Assembly (NCBI RefSeq): GCF_022810405.1
Contig: NZ_JALGQE010000003.1
Coordinates: 62,001 to 126,000, forward strand
Direction of reading: 5' to 3'
Length of the DNA stretch: 64,000 nucleotides
Origin: Rhodococcus sp. ARC_M5
GTDB taxonomy: Bacteria; Actinomycetota; Actinomycetes; Mycobacteriales; Mycobacteriaceae
Under the pieces are notes generated by a model. That model worked only from the letters and a program-made list of their open reading frames with translations. It ran no database searches and was not told where the DNA came from. Shown here in pieces: positions 7,913 through 16,231 of the stretch; within the stretch, counting starts at the first letter, position 1; every line of letters starts with the position of its first letter. The position numbers were made by a program, and so were the translations under genes.

Positions 7913-9198
7913 CAATCGCCTCCGTTCTCCACGAGCTTGCCGATGTTGAAGTCGATGCGAGACCACCCTCGGCGCATCAGCAGGTTGCGCACCAGCAGTG
8001 ACGGAATCTGGAGGTGGTGCACCAGCAGGTACGGCAGAGGATCCCATCCCGTCAGGATGGCGTCCGTGCCACGGAAGATGCTGCGCAGCCGAGCCTTCCG
8101 ATCGGACTCGGTGATCAGACGCCACAATTCGTGGTAGATCCAGTACGTCGGTCGGGCCGTCGGGCGCGGGACGATCACCGGATGACCGTCGTCGAGGTAC
8201 GCGGCAGCCAGGTCGGGATGGTCGTAGAACATCGTGATGGCCGAATGGGTGCGGGGGTTGCATTCGATGGCGTAGATGTGGCCGTCGGCGGCGGACTCGA
8301 TGAAGTCGAACGAGAGCTGGCCGGTGACGTCGAGCGAGGAGACGAAAGTGTCCACCCAGCGCAGGATCTCGGGCTTGTCCACCATCTCGTAGTTGACCTG
8401 GAACGCCGACGATTCGCAGCAGCCGTACACCTGCAACTGCCCGCCACGAACGGTCCCGTGAGTGCAGTACTCCTGGCCGGGAACGAACTGCTGGAGGATC
8501 CACGGATCGTCCTCGGAGATTCCGAGACCCTGTGCGAACCGCAGATTCTCGGCCGGGGTCTCGCGGGTCAGGCGGGTGAGGTCCATTCGGCCGACCGGGT
8601 TGTAGGAGATGCGCTTGAGGATGTACTCGCGGCCCGGTGGGAAGTCGAACTTCTCGATCTGCTGCACGTCGGTGATGCGCTGCCAATCGGGAACGCGTAG
8701 TCCCAGTGCTGCAGCGTGCTCGGAGAATCGCGATTTGTCGTCGAGCATGCGAACCGTGTCGCCGTCGCCGTGAATCACCTCGCAGTGTGGATCGAGGAGT
8801 GCTCGTGCGTCGGCATCGTGAATGCTCGCAGCGGGGCTTGCGACGGGGACGAAGACGTCGACGCCCTCGCGAAGAACCACATCCAGAAGCGCTCGGGCGT
8901 AACCGGATTCGGTGGGCTCGGGAATGCAGTGGAATCGGTCGACTGCTCGCGAGAACCGATGGCCGGTAAAACGGTACTTGGCCGATTCCACCAGGACGAC
9001 GCGATGCCCGGCGAGGTGGAAGGACCGTGCGAGCTGCAGGGCCTTGGTCATCTTGCCGCCGCTGATCAGGACCGTTCTGGGTGAATCGGATCGGCGCGTG
9101 GCCGGTCGGCCACCGCGAACGACAGCCACCCCCGCCGCCACGAGATCGGCGGGGATGGTGACCGCGAGGCCGGCGAGCGCGGCAAGGGTACGAATCAT
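7912..9198 (-). CDS. mysC: ATP-grasp ligase, MysC-like (mycosporine-glycine synthesis)
   Basis: 428-residue ATP-grasp protein. MysC joins glycine to 4-deoxygadusol to give mycosporine-glycine. The N-terminus has a hydrophobic stretch (ALAGLAVTIPADLVAAGVAVV), then a nucleotide-fold start TVLISGGKMTKALQLARSFH. The ATP-grasp core includes REYILKRISYNPVGRMDLTR and the metal site YAIECNPRTHSAITMFYDHP. The C-terminus (DPLPYLLVHHLQIPSLLVRN) is hydrophobic, suggesting membrane association. The ATG at 9198 overlaps the mysB stop (ATGA). Placement directly after the methyltransferase and before the MysD-like gene is the classical mys order. Confidence 0.87.
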   Translation of the reverse strand: MIRTLAALAGLAVTIPADLVAAGVAVVRGGRPATRRSDSPRTVLISGGKMTKALQLARSFHLAGHRVVLVESAKYRFTGHRFSRAVDRFHCIPEPTESGYARALLDVVLREGVDVFVPVASPAASIHDADARALLDPHCEVIHGDGDTVRMLDDKSRFSEHAAALGLRVPDWQRITDVQQIEKFDFPPGREYILKRISYNPVGRMDLTRLTRETPAENLRFAQGLGISEDDPWILQQFVPGQEYCTHGTVRGGQLQVYGCCESSAFQVNYEMVDKPEILRWVDTFVSSLDVTGQLSFDFIESAADGHIYAIECNPRTHSAITMFYDHPDLAAAYLDDGHPVIVPRPTARPTYWIYHELWRLITESDRKARLRSIFRGTDAILTGWDPLPYLLVHHLQIPSLLVRNLLMRRGWSRIDFNIGKLVENGGD

Positions 9199-9995
9199 GT
9201 TCGACGGATCAGCGTCACGCCGTCGCGCAGAGGAAGCAGTACCTGCTCCACGCGGGGGTCGTTCGCCACGTAGTCGTTGAACTCGGCGACGGCGCGACCG
9301 TTCTCGGTGGGCTGTTCGCTGTACGGCTGGCCCTGCAGCAGGGTGTTGTCGACAGCGATCACGGCGTTCTCGGCCAGCAGCTCGCTGCCGAGCAGGTACT
9401 CCACGTACGCCCGGTATCCGGTCTTGTCGGCGTCGATGAAGACCAGGTCGAATTTCCCGTCGAGCCGGCGCAGGGTGTCCAGCGCCGGACCCACTTCCAC
9501 CGTGATGGACGCGCCCGCAGGCGATTCCGCGAAGCAGGACTGCGCGAACTCGGCCACGTACGGATCCACCTCGCACGCGACGACCTCGCCGCCCGCGGGC
9601 AGGGCCTCGGCCATCGCCAAAGCCGAGTAGCCCGTGAACATACCGATCTCGAGCACCCGCTTCGCTCGGGTCATGTGCACGAGAAACGCAAGGAAGCGTC
9701 CCTCCACGTGGCCGGAGAGCATCTCCATCTCCAGGGGCCCCGAGCCGGAGACGATGTCGCGTGATCTCCAGTCCTCGGTGCGGGTCCGCGATGCCAGCGT
9801 CGCCAGCGCTGCGGATTGGGAGGTGGTGCAGGTGTCGAGATACGGGTCGAGTCCCACAGCGAGATCGCGGGCTCGATGAACACGGGTGGTCAGCTCGTCG
9901 GTGACCCCGGCACCGGCGTCGAGCAGAGCGGCTATCTCGCTCAGCTCACGCGCCAGAATGGTCGTCGGGGTCACCGGTCGCGGGGCCTTCGTCAC
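9195..9995 (-). CDS. mysB: SAM-dependent O-methyltransferase, MysB-like
   Basis: 266 residues. MysB methylates the cyclised intermediate to give 4-deoxygadusol. The CCoAOMT-type class I methyltransferase fold is clear: [20 protein letters not shown] (about residues 114-133) binds [16 protein letters not shown] carries the acidic ribose ligand, and [18 protein letters not shown] (184-201) is the metal/catalytic segment. Start GTG 9995 overlaps the cyclase TGA in a GTGA overlap; no better start lies nearby. The 80-residue N-terminal extension before the fold is helical. Confidence 0.88.
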   Translation of the reverse strand: MTKAPRPVTPTTILARELSEIAALLDAGAGVTDELTTRVHRARDLAVGLDPYLDTCTTSQSAALATLASRTRTEDWRSRDIVSGSGPLEMEMLSGHVEGRFLAFLVHMTRAKRVLEIGMFTGYSALAMAEALPAGGEVVACEVDPYVAEFAQSCFAESPAGASITVEVGPALDTLRRLDGKFDLVFIDADKTGYRAYVEYLLGSELLAENAVIAVDNTLLQGQPYSEQPTENGRAVAEFNDYVANDPRVEQVLLPLRDGVTLIRRT

Positions 9996-11203
9996 GGCGT
10001 CGGTGCGGTGAACATGTCGAGGCCCTCGCCTGCCCGAGGGAAGTCCAGACAGATCTTCTTGTGCAGCGTCAGGACGTCGGCCAGCTCGGCGGCGTCGAGG
10101 TCGTTGAGGAAGCGGCACGTACCGATCGGATCCGGCACCGCGGCACGCAGAATACCGTCGCGAGTCTTGAGGATCGATGCCGTTGCCTCGGACAGCAATT
10201 CGGGTGTCAGGTAGGGGCTGTCCAGAGCGAGGCCGATGCTCGACATCACTCCGAGCACTCGATCGCGGTCGGCCGTGGACAGGTGTCCGCGTTGCTCGGC
10301 GACGGTCGTGGACAGAGCCATGTCGATGTTGATCGCGTGGCCGTGGAAGAACGGTGCGGGCGGGGTCAGTTCGAGTGTGGGGCTCCACGTGTGGCCGAAC
10401 GCGATGACGCGATCGAGATCGATCTCGTGCAGATTGGGAGCCTCCAGTTCGAGCATGGTGGCGATCGCCGAGTAGGTCAGTCTGTCTGCGACCGAACGCA
10501 ATTCCGCTGTTCCGTCGAGATGACCGAATCGGGTTCGCAGTAGTTCCGGTCCGTACTGTTCCAGCATCTCGAAGATCTCCAGATTGCCGACGACGGAGAT
10601 CTTGATCAGCTCGGCCATGCCGTTGCGCACCTGATCCTCGGGCAGTGTGCCGAGGAAAGAGAAGTCCAGCAGCACCTTCTGCGACGCGTGGTACGCACCG
10701 AGGCGGTTCTTGTGCTTTCCGTAGTTGACGGCCACCTTGATGGAGACGCTCGCGTCGATCAGGCCGATCAGTGTGGTGGGAATGCGAATGTACGGAGTGT
10801 TGCGACGGTAACTGGCGCACGCGAAACCTGCTACGTCCGTGGTGAGTCCGCCGCCCACCACCAGTACCGGCTCGGTGCGGACCAGGCCGAACGCATCGAA
10901 CTCTCCCACGATGCGCTCGAATGTCTCCAGCGACTTCGCGGTCTCCGCAATCTGAACCGGAACGACCGTGAGGGCGATGTCGTGGTGATCGAAATACGCG
11001 CTGATCCGGTCGCCGTAGATCTCGTGGACCGATTCGTCGACGACCATCAGCGCGCGACCGTACGGCCGGTAGCTGTCGGCCAATTCGGTGTTCTCGAGTG
11101 CGAACATCCCGTCGACATAGATCAGGTCGTATTCGATCCGCTCGTATCCTTCGACACGAAACGACCTGTCCCCGGCAACGACCTGGGCCTGAAGATTGCT
11201 CAC
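9992..11203 (-). CDS. mysA: Sugar-phosphate cyclase, MysA-like (desmethyl-4-deoxygadusol synthase)
   Basis: 403 residues, in the dehydroquinate synthase superfamily. MysA-type enzymes cyclise sedoheptulose 7-phosphate with NAD and a divalent metal. Visible features: the NAD-binding loop [20 protein letters not shown] (about 114-133), [38 protein letters not shown], and metal ligands E198, H271 (FGHTWSP) and H287 (FFHGHA). These motifs are those of the sedoheptulose-phosphate cyclases rather than shikimate AroB. Choice of desmethyl-4-deoxygadusol synthase over 2-epi-5-epi-valiolone synthase rests mainly on the linked mysB-mysC-mysD genes. It starts 29 bp after the HAD gene. Confidence 0.88.
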   Translation of the reverse strand: MSNLQAQVVAGDRSFRVEGYERIEYDLIYVDGMFALENTELADSYRPYGRALMVVDESVHEIYGDRISAYFDHHDIALTVVPVQIAETAKSLETFERIVGEFDAFGLVRTEPVLVVGGGLTTDVAGFACASYRRNTPYIRIPTTLIGLIDASVSIKVAVNYGKHKNRLGAYHASQKVLLDFSFLGTLPEDQVRNGMAELIKISVVGNLEIFEMLEQYGPELLRTRFGHLDGTAELRSVADRLTYSAIATMLELEAPNLHEIDLDRVIAFGHTWSPTLELTPPAPFFHGHAINIDMALSTTVAEQRGHLSTADRDRVLGVMSSIGLALDSPYLTPELLSEATASILKTRDGILRAAVPDPIGTCRFLNDLDAAELADVLTLHKKICLDFPRAGEGLDMFTAPTP

Positions 11204-11232
11204 TGGTTACTCCTGGAGGATTGGATGGAAGG

Positions 11233-11898
11233 TCAGACTGAGAGCAGAGCTCGGAGGCGCTCGGGATCGAGTGCATCGACCGTCTCGGTGGCGGAGCCGA
11301 ATTCGGTGCCCGCGGTGTTCTCGTTGGGGAATGCAACGCAGGTGATACCCGCGGCTGCTGCTGCCTGGACGCCGCCTGCGTTGTCCTCGATGGCCACGCT
11401 GTCGGACGCGTTCTCTCCCAGCGTCTTCAAGGCGTATTCGTACGAGGCGGGATCGGGCTTTCCTGGCTCGACCGAGGTCGCATCGACGATGATGTCGAAC
11501 GAATCTGCGGTCAGCTCGGGAGACAGAGCGGCCAGCAGCGCGTCGATGTTCTCGCGCGAGGTCGTCGTCACGAAGCCGACCTTGAGGCCGTTGGCCTTGG
11601 CCGAGTCGATCGTGTCGGCCACGCCGGGCCTGGTCTCGACGTCGGATTCGCCGATCAGACGCTGGAAGATCTCGGACTTGGTGGCGTGCACGGCGGCTGC
11701 GTCCACCTCGGTGCCGGTCTCGGACGCGTACTCACTGATGCGGTCGGCACCACCGTTGGATCCGAGCATGGCGCGGTAGTCCTCGCGAGACCAGTTCCAG
11801 TTCAGGTCGTGTGCAGCGAACGCCTCGTTGAACGAGCGGCGCTGCAGTTCGGACGTGTCGACGAGAGTGCTGATCGAGCCGAACAGAATTGCGGACAT
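11233..11898 (-). CDS. HAD-like protein with degenerate catalytic motif, first gene of the mys operon
   Basis: 221 residues with the beta-phosphoglucomutase/CbbY fold. In active members motif I reads F-D-x-D-G-T-L-x-D; here residues 6-14 read FGSISTLVD, so both catalytic Asp positions are replaced (Gly7, Ile9). Motif II Thr/Ser (VGFVTTTS), motif III Lys (EPGKPDP) and motif IV Asp (VAIEDNAGG) are kept. It is therefore unlikely to work as a normal phosphatase and may bind a sugar phosphate or partner, or use another nucleophile. It opens the operon, 29 bp before mysA. RBS AAAGG lies 6 bp before the ATG. Confidence 0.85.
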   Translation of the reverse strand: MSAILFGSISTLVDTSELQRRSFNEAFAAHDLNWNWSREDYRAMLGSNGGADRISEYASETGTEVDAAAVHATKSEIFQRLIGESDVETRPGVADTIDSAKANGLKVGFVTTTSRENIDALLAALSPELTADSFDIIVDATSVEPGKPDPASYEYALKTLGENASDSVAIEDNAGGVQAAAAAGITCVAFPNENTAGTEFGSATETVDALDPERLRALLSV

Positions 11899-11912
11899 GG
11901 ATGCCTTTCGGA

Positions 11913-11945
11913 GCGAGAGACGTTGTATCGGTCAACGTCTCGCGC
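11913..11945. promoter_or_regulatory. Strong inverted repeat just upstream of the mys operon
   Basis: GAGACGTTG (11917-11925) and CAACGTCTC (11933-11941) form a perfect 9-bp inverted repeat with a 7-nt spacer, extendable to 12 of 13 matching bases per arm (11913-11925/11933-11945). The repeat starts 15 bp upstream of the HAD start codon, next to the RBS, and is followed by the palindrome GCGCATGCGC at 11942-11951. It may be an operator or an RNA hairpin controlling translation of the operon. Confidence 0.55.
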
Positions 11946-11950
11946 ATGCG

Positions 11951-11987
11951 CGATGGGGTGAGTTGGTTCGGGGGGTATGCCCCATCG
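11951..11987. promoter_or_regulatory. Second inverted repeat in the mys leader
   Basis: CGATGGGG at 11951-11958 is matched by CCCCATCG at 11980-11987, a perfect 8-bp inverted repeat with a 21-nt spacer; a smaller GGGG/CCCC pair lies inside. Together with the repeat at 11913-11945 it fills most of the 135-bp gap between the adenylate cyclase and the operon. A terminator for the upstream cyclase gene is an alternative reading. Confidence 0.4.
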
Positions 11988-12033
11988 GCACCGAATTGGA
12001 AACCTTCGAATTTCTCGGCGGAACGGTCGGACG

Positions 12034-13539
12034 TCAGCGGTGACGCACGGGTGCGGCCAGAGTGGTCGGTGTCGAGCGGCCGCGCAGTGTGACCGTCTCG
12101 CCCGTCTTCCAATACGAGCGTTCGTCAGGGGATGCGTGATCGAGCACGATCGACGACGTGAGCACGTCGGTGTTCGGGTCGTCCTTCGCCAGATCGGTGA
12201 GCCGGGCGGCCTGGTTCACGGTGTCGCCGATGACGGTGTACTCGAAACGAGACTCGGCGCCGATGTTGCCTGCGATGACCGTTCCGTACGTGACTCCGAT
12301 GCCTATCTCGTAGTCGCCGTCGGTGGCGAGTGCGGCCGCCAGGGTGCGCGCGGTGCGCAGTGCGGCGGTCGCCGGATCCGGGTGATCGACCGGAGCGCCG
12401 AAGATGAGCAGCGCCGCGTCGCCCTCGAACTTGTTGACGAATCCGCCGCCGCGTTCGCCGTGCTCGACGACGACCGCAAAGAATCGATTGAGCAGATCCA
12501 CCACGGTCTCGGCCGATTCACGTTCGGCCAGCGCCGTCGAACCCACCAGATCGATGAACAGAACCGCCACCGTCCGGTTCTCGCCGCCGAGGCGGGGTGC
12601 GCTCGCGAGTGCGCGTTGAGCAACGTCCTGGCCGACGTGGCGACCGAACAGTGAGCGGAGCCGCTCACGTTCGTCGAGTCCGACGACCATCTTGTTGAAC
12701 CCGTTCTGCAGTCTGCCGATCTCGGAGGCGTCGTAGACGTCCACACGGGTGTCGGTGGCTCCGGCCTCGACGCGCTGCATGGCCGAGCTCACCTGCTGCA
12801 GCGGATCGGATACGGAACGACCGACGAGAAACATGCCGCCGAAACCGACGACGAGGGCGATGGCCGACAGCGAGACCATCGCGGGAGACAGGTCCACGTC
12901 CGGGGGAATGACGGTATCGATCAGTCTGCCGAGTCCGATGAGGCCCAGTCCGAGGATGGGAATGGCCGTACTCAAGACCCAGATCAGGACGACGCGAAGC
13001 CGAACACCGAGTGCGGCCGCGTCGGTGACCGCACTGACCTCCATCACAGCCGCGGTGATCGGCCGGAGAGTGCGCTCGGCCACCAGATAGCCCAGTGAGC
13101 AGGTGGCCAACCCGCCGAAGCTGACGGCTATCGCCACGATGATCGACAGCGCAGCGCCGGCCGATGCATTGACTGCGACGAACACTGCGACGCCGAGCGC
13201 CCACAGCAGGACATGGACGCCGAGTTGGCGCAGAGGCAGTCGGACGACGGCGATCGCGGTCTCGTCCGAGGGCATACCGCCGGTGTGCAGCCACCGCACC
13301 AGAGGTGCTGCGACGCGGAGTCCGAGCGCGATGCCGATGCCGATCGCAACCGGCAGATACACGAAGAACGCCAGGTAGTTGCGGTCGGAGAGGATCTCTT
13401 CCGAACCGACCGGCAGCGGCAGGATGAAGCGCGCCAGCACGAACACGATGACGGCACCGATGGCGTTGGCCGACACCATTCCCACCGCGTACAGACGCAT
13501 GGGTGTGCGGTCGAGGGCGGACCGTAGAGCTGCGATCAC
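12034..13539 (-). CDS. Membrane class III adenylate cyclase with HAMP domain
   Basis: 501 residues. Makes cAMP from ATP at the membrane. It resembles the mycobacterial cyclases with six TM helices, a HAMP domain and a C-terminal catalytic domain. Hydrophobic helices fill about residues 15-255; the HAMP segment includes SDPLQQVSSAMQRVEAG. The catalytic domain holds the metal Asp (VAVLFIDLVGSTALAE), the purine-recognition Lys and second Asp (VNKFEGDAALLIFG), and the transition-state Asn and Arg (GDTVNQAARL), so it looks active. The GTG start at 13539 follows CGGAGA; an ATG at 13500 is possible. It lies upstream of, and on the same strand as, the mys operon. Confidence 0.88.
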   Translation of the reverse strand: MIAALRSALDRTPMRLYAVGMVSANAIGAVIVFVLARFILPLPVGSEEILSDRNYLAFFVYLPVAIGIGIALGLRVAAPLVRWLHTGGMPSDETAIAVVRLPLRQLGVHVLLWALGVAVFVAVNASAGAALSIIVAIAVSFGGLATCSLGYLVAERTLRPITAAVMEVSAVTDAAALGVRLRVVLIWVLSTAIPILGLGLIGLGRLIDTVIPPDVDLSPAMVSLSAIALVVGFGGMFLVGRSVSDPLQQVSSAMQRVEAGATDTRVDVYDASEIGRLQNGFNKMVVGLDERERLRSLFGRHVGQDVAQRALASAPRLGGENRTVAVLFIDLVGSTALAERESAETVVDLLNRFFAVVVEHGERGGGFVNKFEGDAALLIFGAPVDHPDPATAALRTARTLAAALATDGDYEIGIGVTYGTVIAGNIGAESRFEYTVIGDTVNQAARLTDLAKDDPNTDVLTSSIVLDHASPDERSYWKTGETVTLRGRSTPTTLAAPVRHR

Positions 13540-13692
13540 CGGTGAATCTCCGTTCTCTGGTCGCTCGCACTCTAGGTGCCCGAAAAAAAGAATCGAGGAT
13601 TTTCCGCGCAAGTGACTATCTGTGTCGGCAAGTACCTGGTAATCTCCGTAACAGTTAACCACTCCTGTTCGACGATGAAAGGAACGACGGCG

Positions 13693-14598
13693 ATGACCAG
13701 CACACTCTCCAGGAACGACGTCCTCGAGCCCGAAGACGTTTCCGCTCGTTTGCTCGATTCCGCCGCCCAGCTGTCGTACGACCCGTCCGAGGAGGTCGAC
13801 TGGGAGGCCGATCTGGATCCCTCCCTCTACGGACTCAACCCGGAGTGGAGCACCCTCTACGGCACGAAGCTGTGGGACGAGATGAGCGAGGAGCAGCGCA
13901 TCACGCTCACCCGCCACGAGGTCTGCTCGATCATGAGCACCGGCATCTGGTTCGAGATGATCCTGCAGCAGATGGTCCTGCGCGATCAGTACTGCAAGGA
14001 CTCGTCCAACTCGGACTTCCAGTTCGCGCTCACCGAGATCGCCGACGAGTGCCGTCACTCGATCATGTTCGCTCGCGCCTGCCAGAAGATGGGCATCAAG
14101 GCCTACCTGCCGCGCCGGTCGAGCATCGAGCTCGGCCGTGGCTTCAAGGCTCTTGCCTCCGCCGAGGTCGCCTACGGTGGCATCCTCGTCGCCGAAGAAG
14201 TGCTCGATGTCATGCAGCGCGACTGGATGCGCGGCGAGAACGTGTTGCCGCTGGTGCGTACCACCAGCAAGATCCACGTCGTCGAGGAATCGCGGCACAT
14301 GACGTTCGCACGCGCACAGATGCGTGAGGAGATCGCCGAGAAGAGCCCGGCGCGCCGCAAGGCCAGTGCGCTCGTCGTCGCGATCGCCGCTCGCATGATC
14401 GTGTCCAACATGGTCAACAAGGAGGTCTACGCAGCAGCGGGCCTCGATGTCGACCGTGCGGTGAAGGAAGCGAAGAACAACGCCCACCACCACACGATGA
14501 TGCGCACCTCGAGCGAGCACCTGATGGCATTTCTTCTCGACTGCGGTTTGGTCACCAAGCCGGCCGAGATGATCTACCGTCGTCTGCACATGCTCTGA
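13693..14598 (+). CDS. AurF-like diiron protein (p-aminobenzoate N-oxygenase family)
   Basis: 301 residues. The ferritin-like diiron fold is indicated by two Glu-x-x-His patterns, ADECRHSIMFARA (in the first half) and VVEESRHMTFARAQ, plus further helical Glu residues (RHEVCSI, ASAEVAYGG). AurF oxygenates arylamines; for this branch the substrate is unknown. Start ATG 13693 follows AAAGGA at 9-nt spacing and is preferred over ATG 13675. It sits 39 bp ahead of an FprB-type reductase, a pairing also known in Mycobacterium tuberculosis (Rv0885-fprB), which suggests that the reductase supplies electrons to this oxygenase. Confidence 0.82.
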   Translation: MTSTLSRNDVLEPEDVSARLLDSAAQLSYDPSEEVDWEADLDPSLYGLNPEWSTLYGTKLWDEMSEEQRITLTRHEVCSIMSTGIWFEMILQQMVLRDQYCKDSSNSDFQFALTEIADECRHSIMFARACQKMGIKAYLPRRSSIELGRGFKALASAEVAYGGILVAEEVLDVMQRDWMRGENVLPLVRTTSKIHVVEESRHMTFARAQMREEIAEKSPARRKASALVVAIAARMIVSNMVNKEVYAAAGLDVDRAVKEAKNNAHHHTMMRTSSEHLMAFLLDCGLVTKPAEMIYRRLHML

Positions 14599-14637
14599 CC
14601 ACTCTTTTCGAGGCCGTGAAGGACATCTGAGAAACCC

Positions 14638-16134
14638 ATGCCGTTCGCGATCACGCAGAACTGTTGCAACGACGCATCATGCCTGTCGGTGTGCCCGGTC
14701 AACTGCATTCATCCCACGCCCGACGAGCCGGATTTCGGTAAGACGGAGTTGCTCTACATCGATCCTCGCTCGTGCATCGACTGTGGGGCCTGCGCCGACG
14801 CGTGCCCGGTGGACGCCATCACTCGCGTCTCGCGATTGACGCCCGACCAGCAGATCTACGCCGACATCAATGCCGACTACTACAAGGACAAGCCGGCTGT
14901 GGCGGAGTGGGGCGCGCCTCGGTTCCCGGTGGCAACGGTCAACGATCTGCCGCCGATCGACATCGCCATCGTCGGGACCGGACCGGCCGCCTGCTACACC
15001 GCCCAGGCGCTGCTGCGAGTGCCCGGCACCACCGTCACGTTCTACGACCGGTTGCCCGTAGCGGGTGGCCTGGCCCGGTTCGGTGTCGCTCCCGATCACC
15101 TCGGTACCCGACGCATCAGCGAGCACTTCCGCGGGATCTTCGTGCATCCACGAGTGACGATGAAGCTCGGCGTCGAGGTCGGTAAAGACGTCGATCACGT
15201 CGAACTGGCCCGAAAGTTCGACTCGGTCGTCTACGCCGTCGGTGCCGACAAGGACCGAGCCCTCGAGATTCCCGGCATCGACCTCGATGGATCCGTCAGC
15301 GCGCGCACCCTGGTGGGTTGGTACACCGGCCATCCCGACGTTCCCGCCGACGCGATCGATCTCACCGGCGTCGACCGCGTCACCATCATCGGAAACGGCA
15401 ACGTCGCCCTCGACGCGGCTCGTATCCTCACTGCCGACCCGAACCAGCTCGACGGGACCGAGATCGCGCCCCATGCCTTGGCCGAGCTGCGTCGAAACAG
15501 AGTGAGCGAGGTAGTCGTCCTCGCCCGCCGTGGCCCGGAGTTCGCGGCGTTCACGCGCTCCGAGTGCAAGGCTCTGGTCGATCGCCCGGACGTCGACGTA
15601 GTCGTGGCAGGACCGGACGGAATCGTCGACGCCATCGACAGACTGCCGCTCTCGTCCTCGGCCTCTGCGCTGGCAGGAGCCCCGCGCGTTGATCTCGGCT
15701 CTCGCGCGCCGGGGCGTCGCATCGTCTTCGCGTTCGGGCGCGCACCGTCTGTCCTGCACGGGCAGGGCTCGGTGGAGTCCATCGAGGTCGGTGTCGGCGA
15801 CGCCGCCGTCGAACTGTCTACCGAGTTGGTACTGCTCGCCATCGGTTATCGCGGAACCCCGTCGCCGGGCATCCCGTTCGACGACATCACCGGCACCGTT
15901 CGCAACGAGGGCGGTCGAATCACCGCCGCCGACGGCACTCCCGTTCCCGGGTGTTACGTCGTCGGATGGGCCAAGCGAGGGGCCACCGGCGGTATCGGCG
16001 ACAACAAGATCGACGCGGAGGAAACCGCCGAGGCGTTGCTCGCGGACGTCCCGACGCGAGGCCCGGCGCGTCCGCTCGGCTGGTACGGCAAAGTGAGCGC
16101 CGCTCTCGGTGATCGAGTCTCGCGAGCGCGTTGA
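14638..16134 (+). CDS. fprB: FprB-type ferredoxin/ferredoxin-NADP reductase fusion
   Basis: 498 residues. The N-terminal ~80 residues are a bacterial ferredoxin domain with two clusters of cysteines (CLSVCPVNC and CIDCGACADACP), expected to carry iron-sulfur clusters. The rest is an adrenodoxin-reductase-like FAD/NADPH module: IDIAIVGTGPAACYTAQALL binds FAD, VTIIGNGNVALDAARIL binds NADPH, and GWAKRGATGGIGDNKIDAEE closes the flavin site. It transfers electrons from NADPH to an iron-sulfur acceptor. It follows the AurF-like gene by 39 bp and is probably its redox partner. Confidence 0.93.
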   Translation: MPFAITQNCCNDASCLSVCPVNCIHPTPDEPDFGKTELLYIDPRSCIDCGACADACPVDAITRVSRLTPDQQIYADINADYYKDKPAVAEWGAPRFPVATVNDLPPIDIAIVGTGPAACYTAQALLRVPGTTVTFYDRLPVAGGLARFGVAPDHLGTRRISEHFRGIFVHPRVTMKLGVEVGKDVDHVELARKFDSVVYAVGADKDRALEIPGIDLDGSVSARTLVGWYTGHPDVPADAIDLTGVDRVTIIGNGNVALDAARILTADPNQLDGTEIAPHALAELRRNRVSEVVVLARRGPEFAAFTRSECKALVDRPDVDVVVAGPDGIVDAIDRLPLSSSASALAGAPRVDLGSRAPGRRIVFAFGRAPSVLHGQGSVESIEVGVGDAAVELSTELVLLAIGYRGTPSPGIPFDDITGTVRNEGGRITAADGTPVPGCYVVGWAKRGATGGIGDNKIDAEETAEALLADVPTRGPARPLGWYGKVSAALGDRVSRAR

Positions 16135-16231
16135 CCGCTGGTGACGCCTGTTCTGTTCACCTTGTGTAGCAGTCTCATTCGAGTCTGACCGATTCGTACG
16201 CACGGCGAGCTTCTCGGAGTTACCGTTGAGT

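Noticed and set aside
9195..11336. Reading the O-methyltransferase as a 713-residue fusion
   Set aside because: The upstream part is an out-of-frame shadow of mysA; GTG 9995 in a GTGA overlap is the natural start.
12034..14589. Reading the adenylate cyclase as an 851-residue protein
   Set aside because: The N-terminal extension is antisense to the AurF-like gene and has no domain; GTG 13539 has an RBS and precedes the first TM helix.
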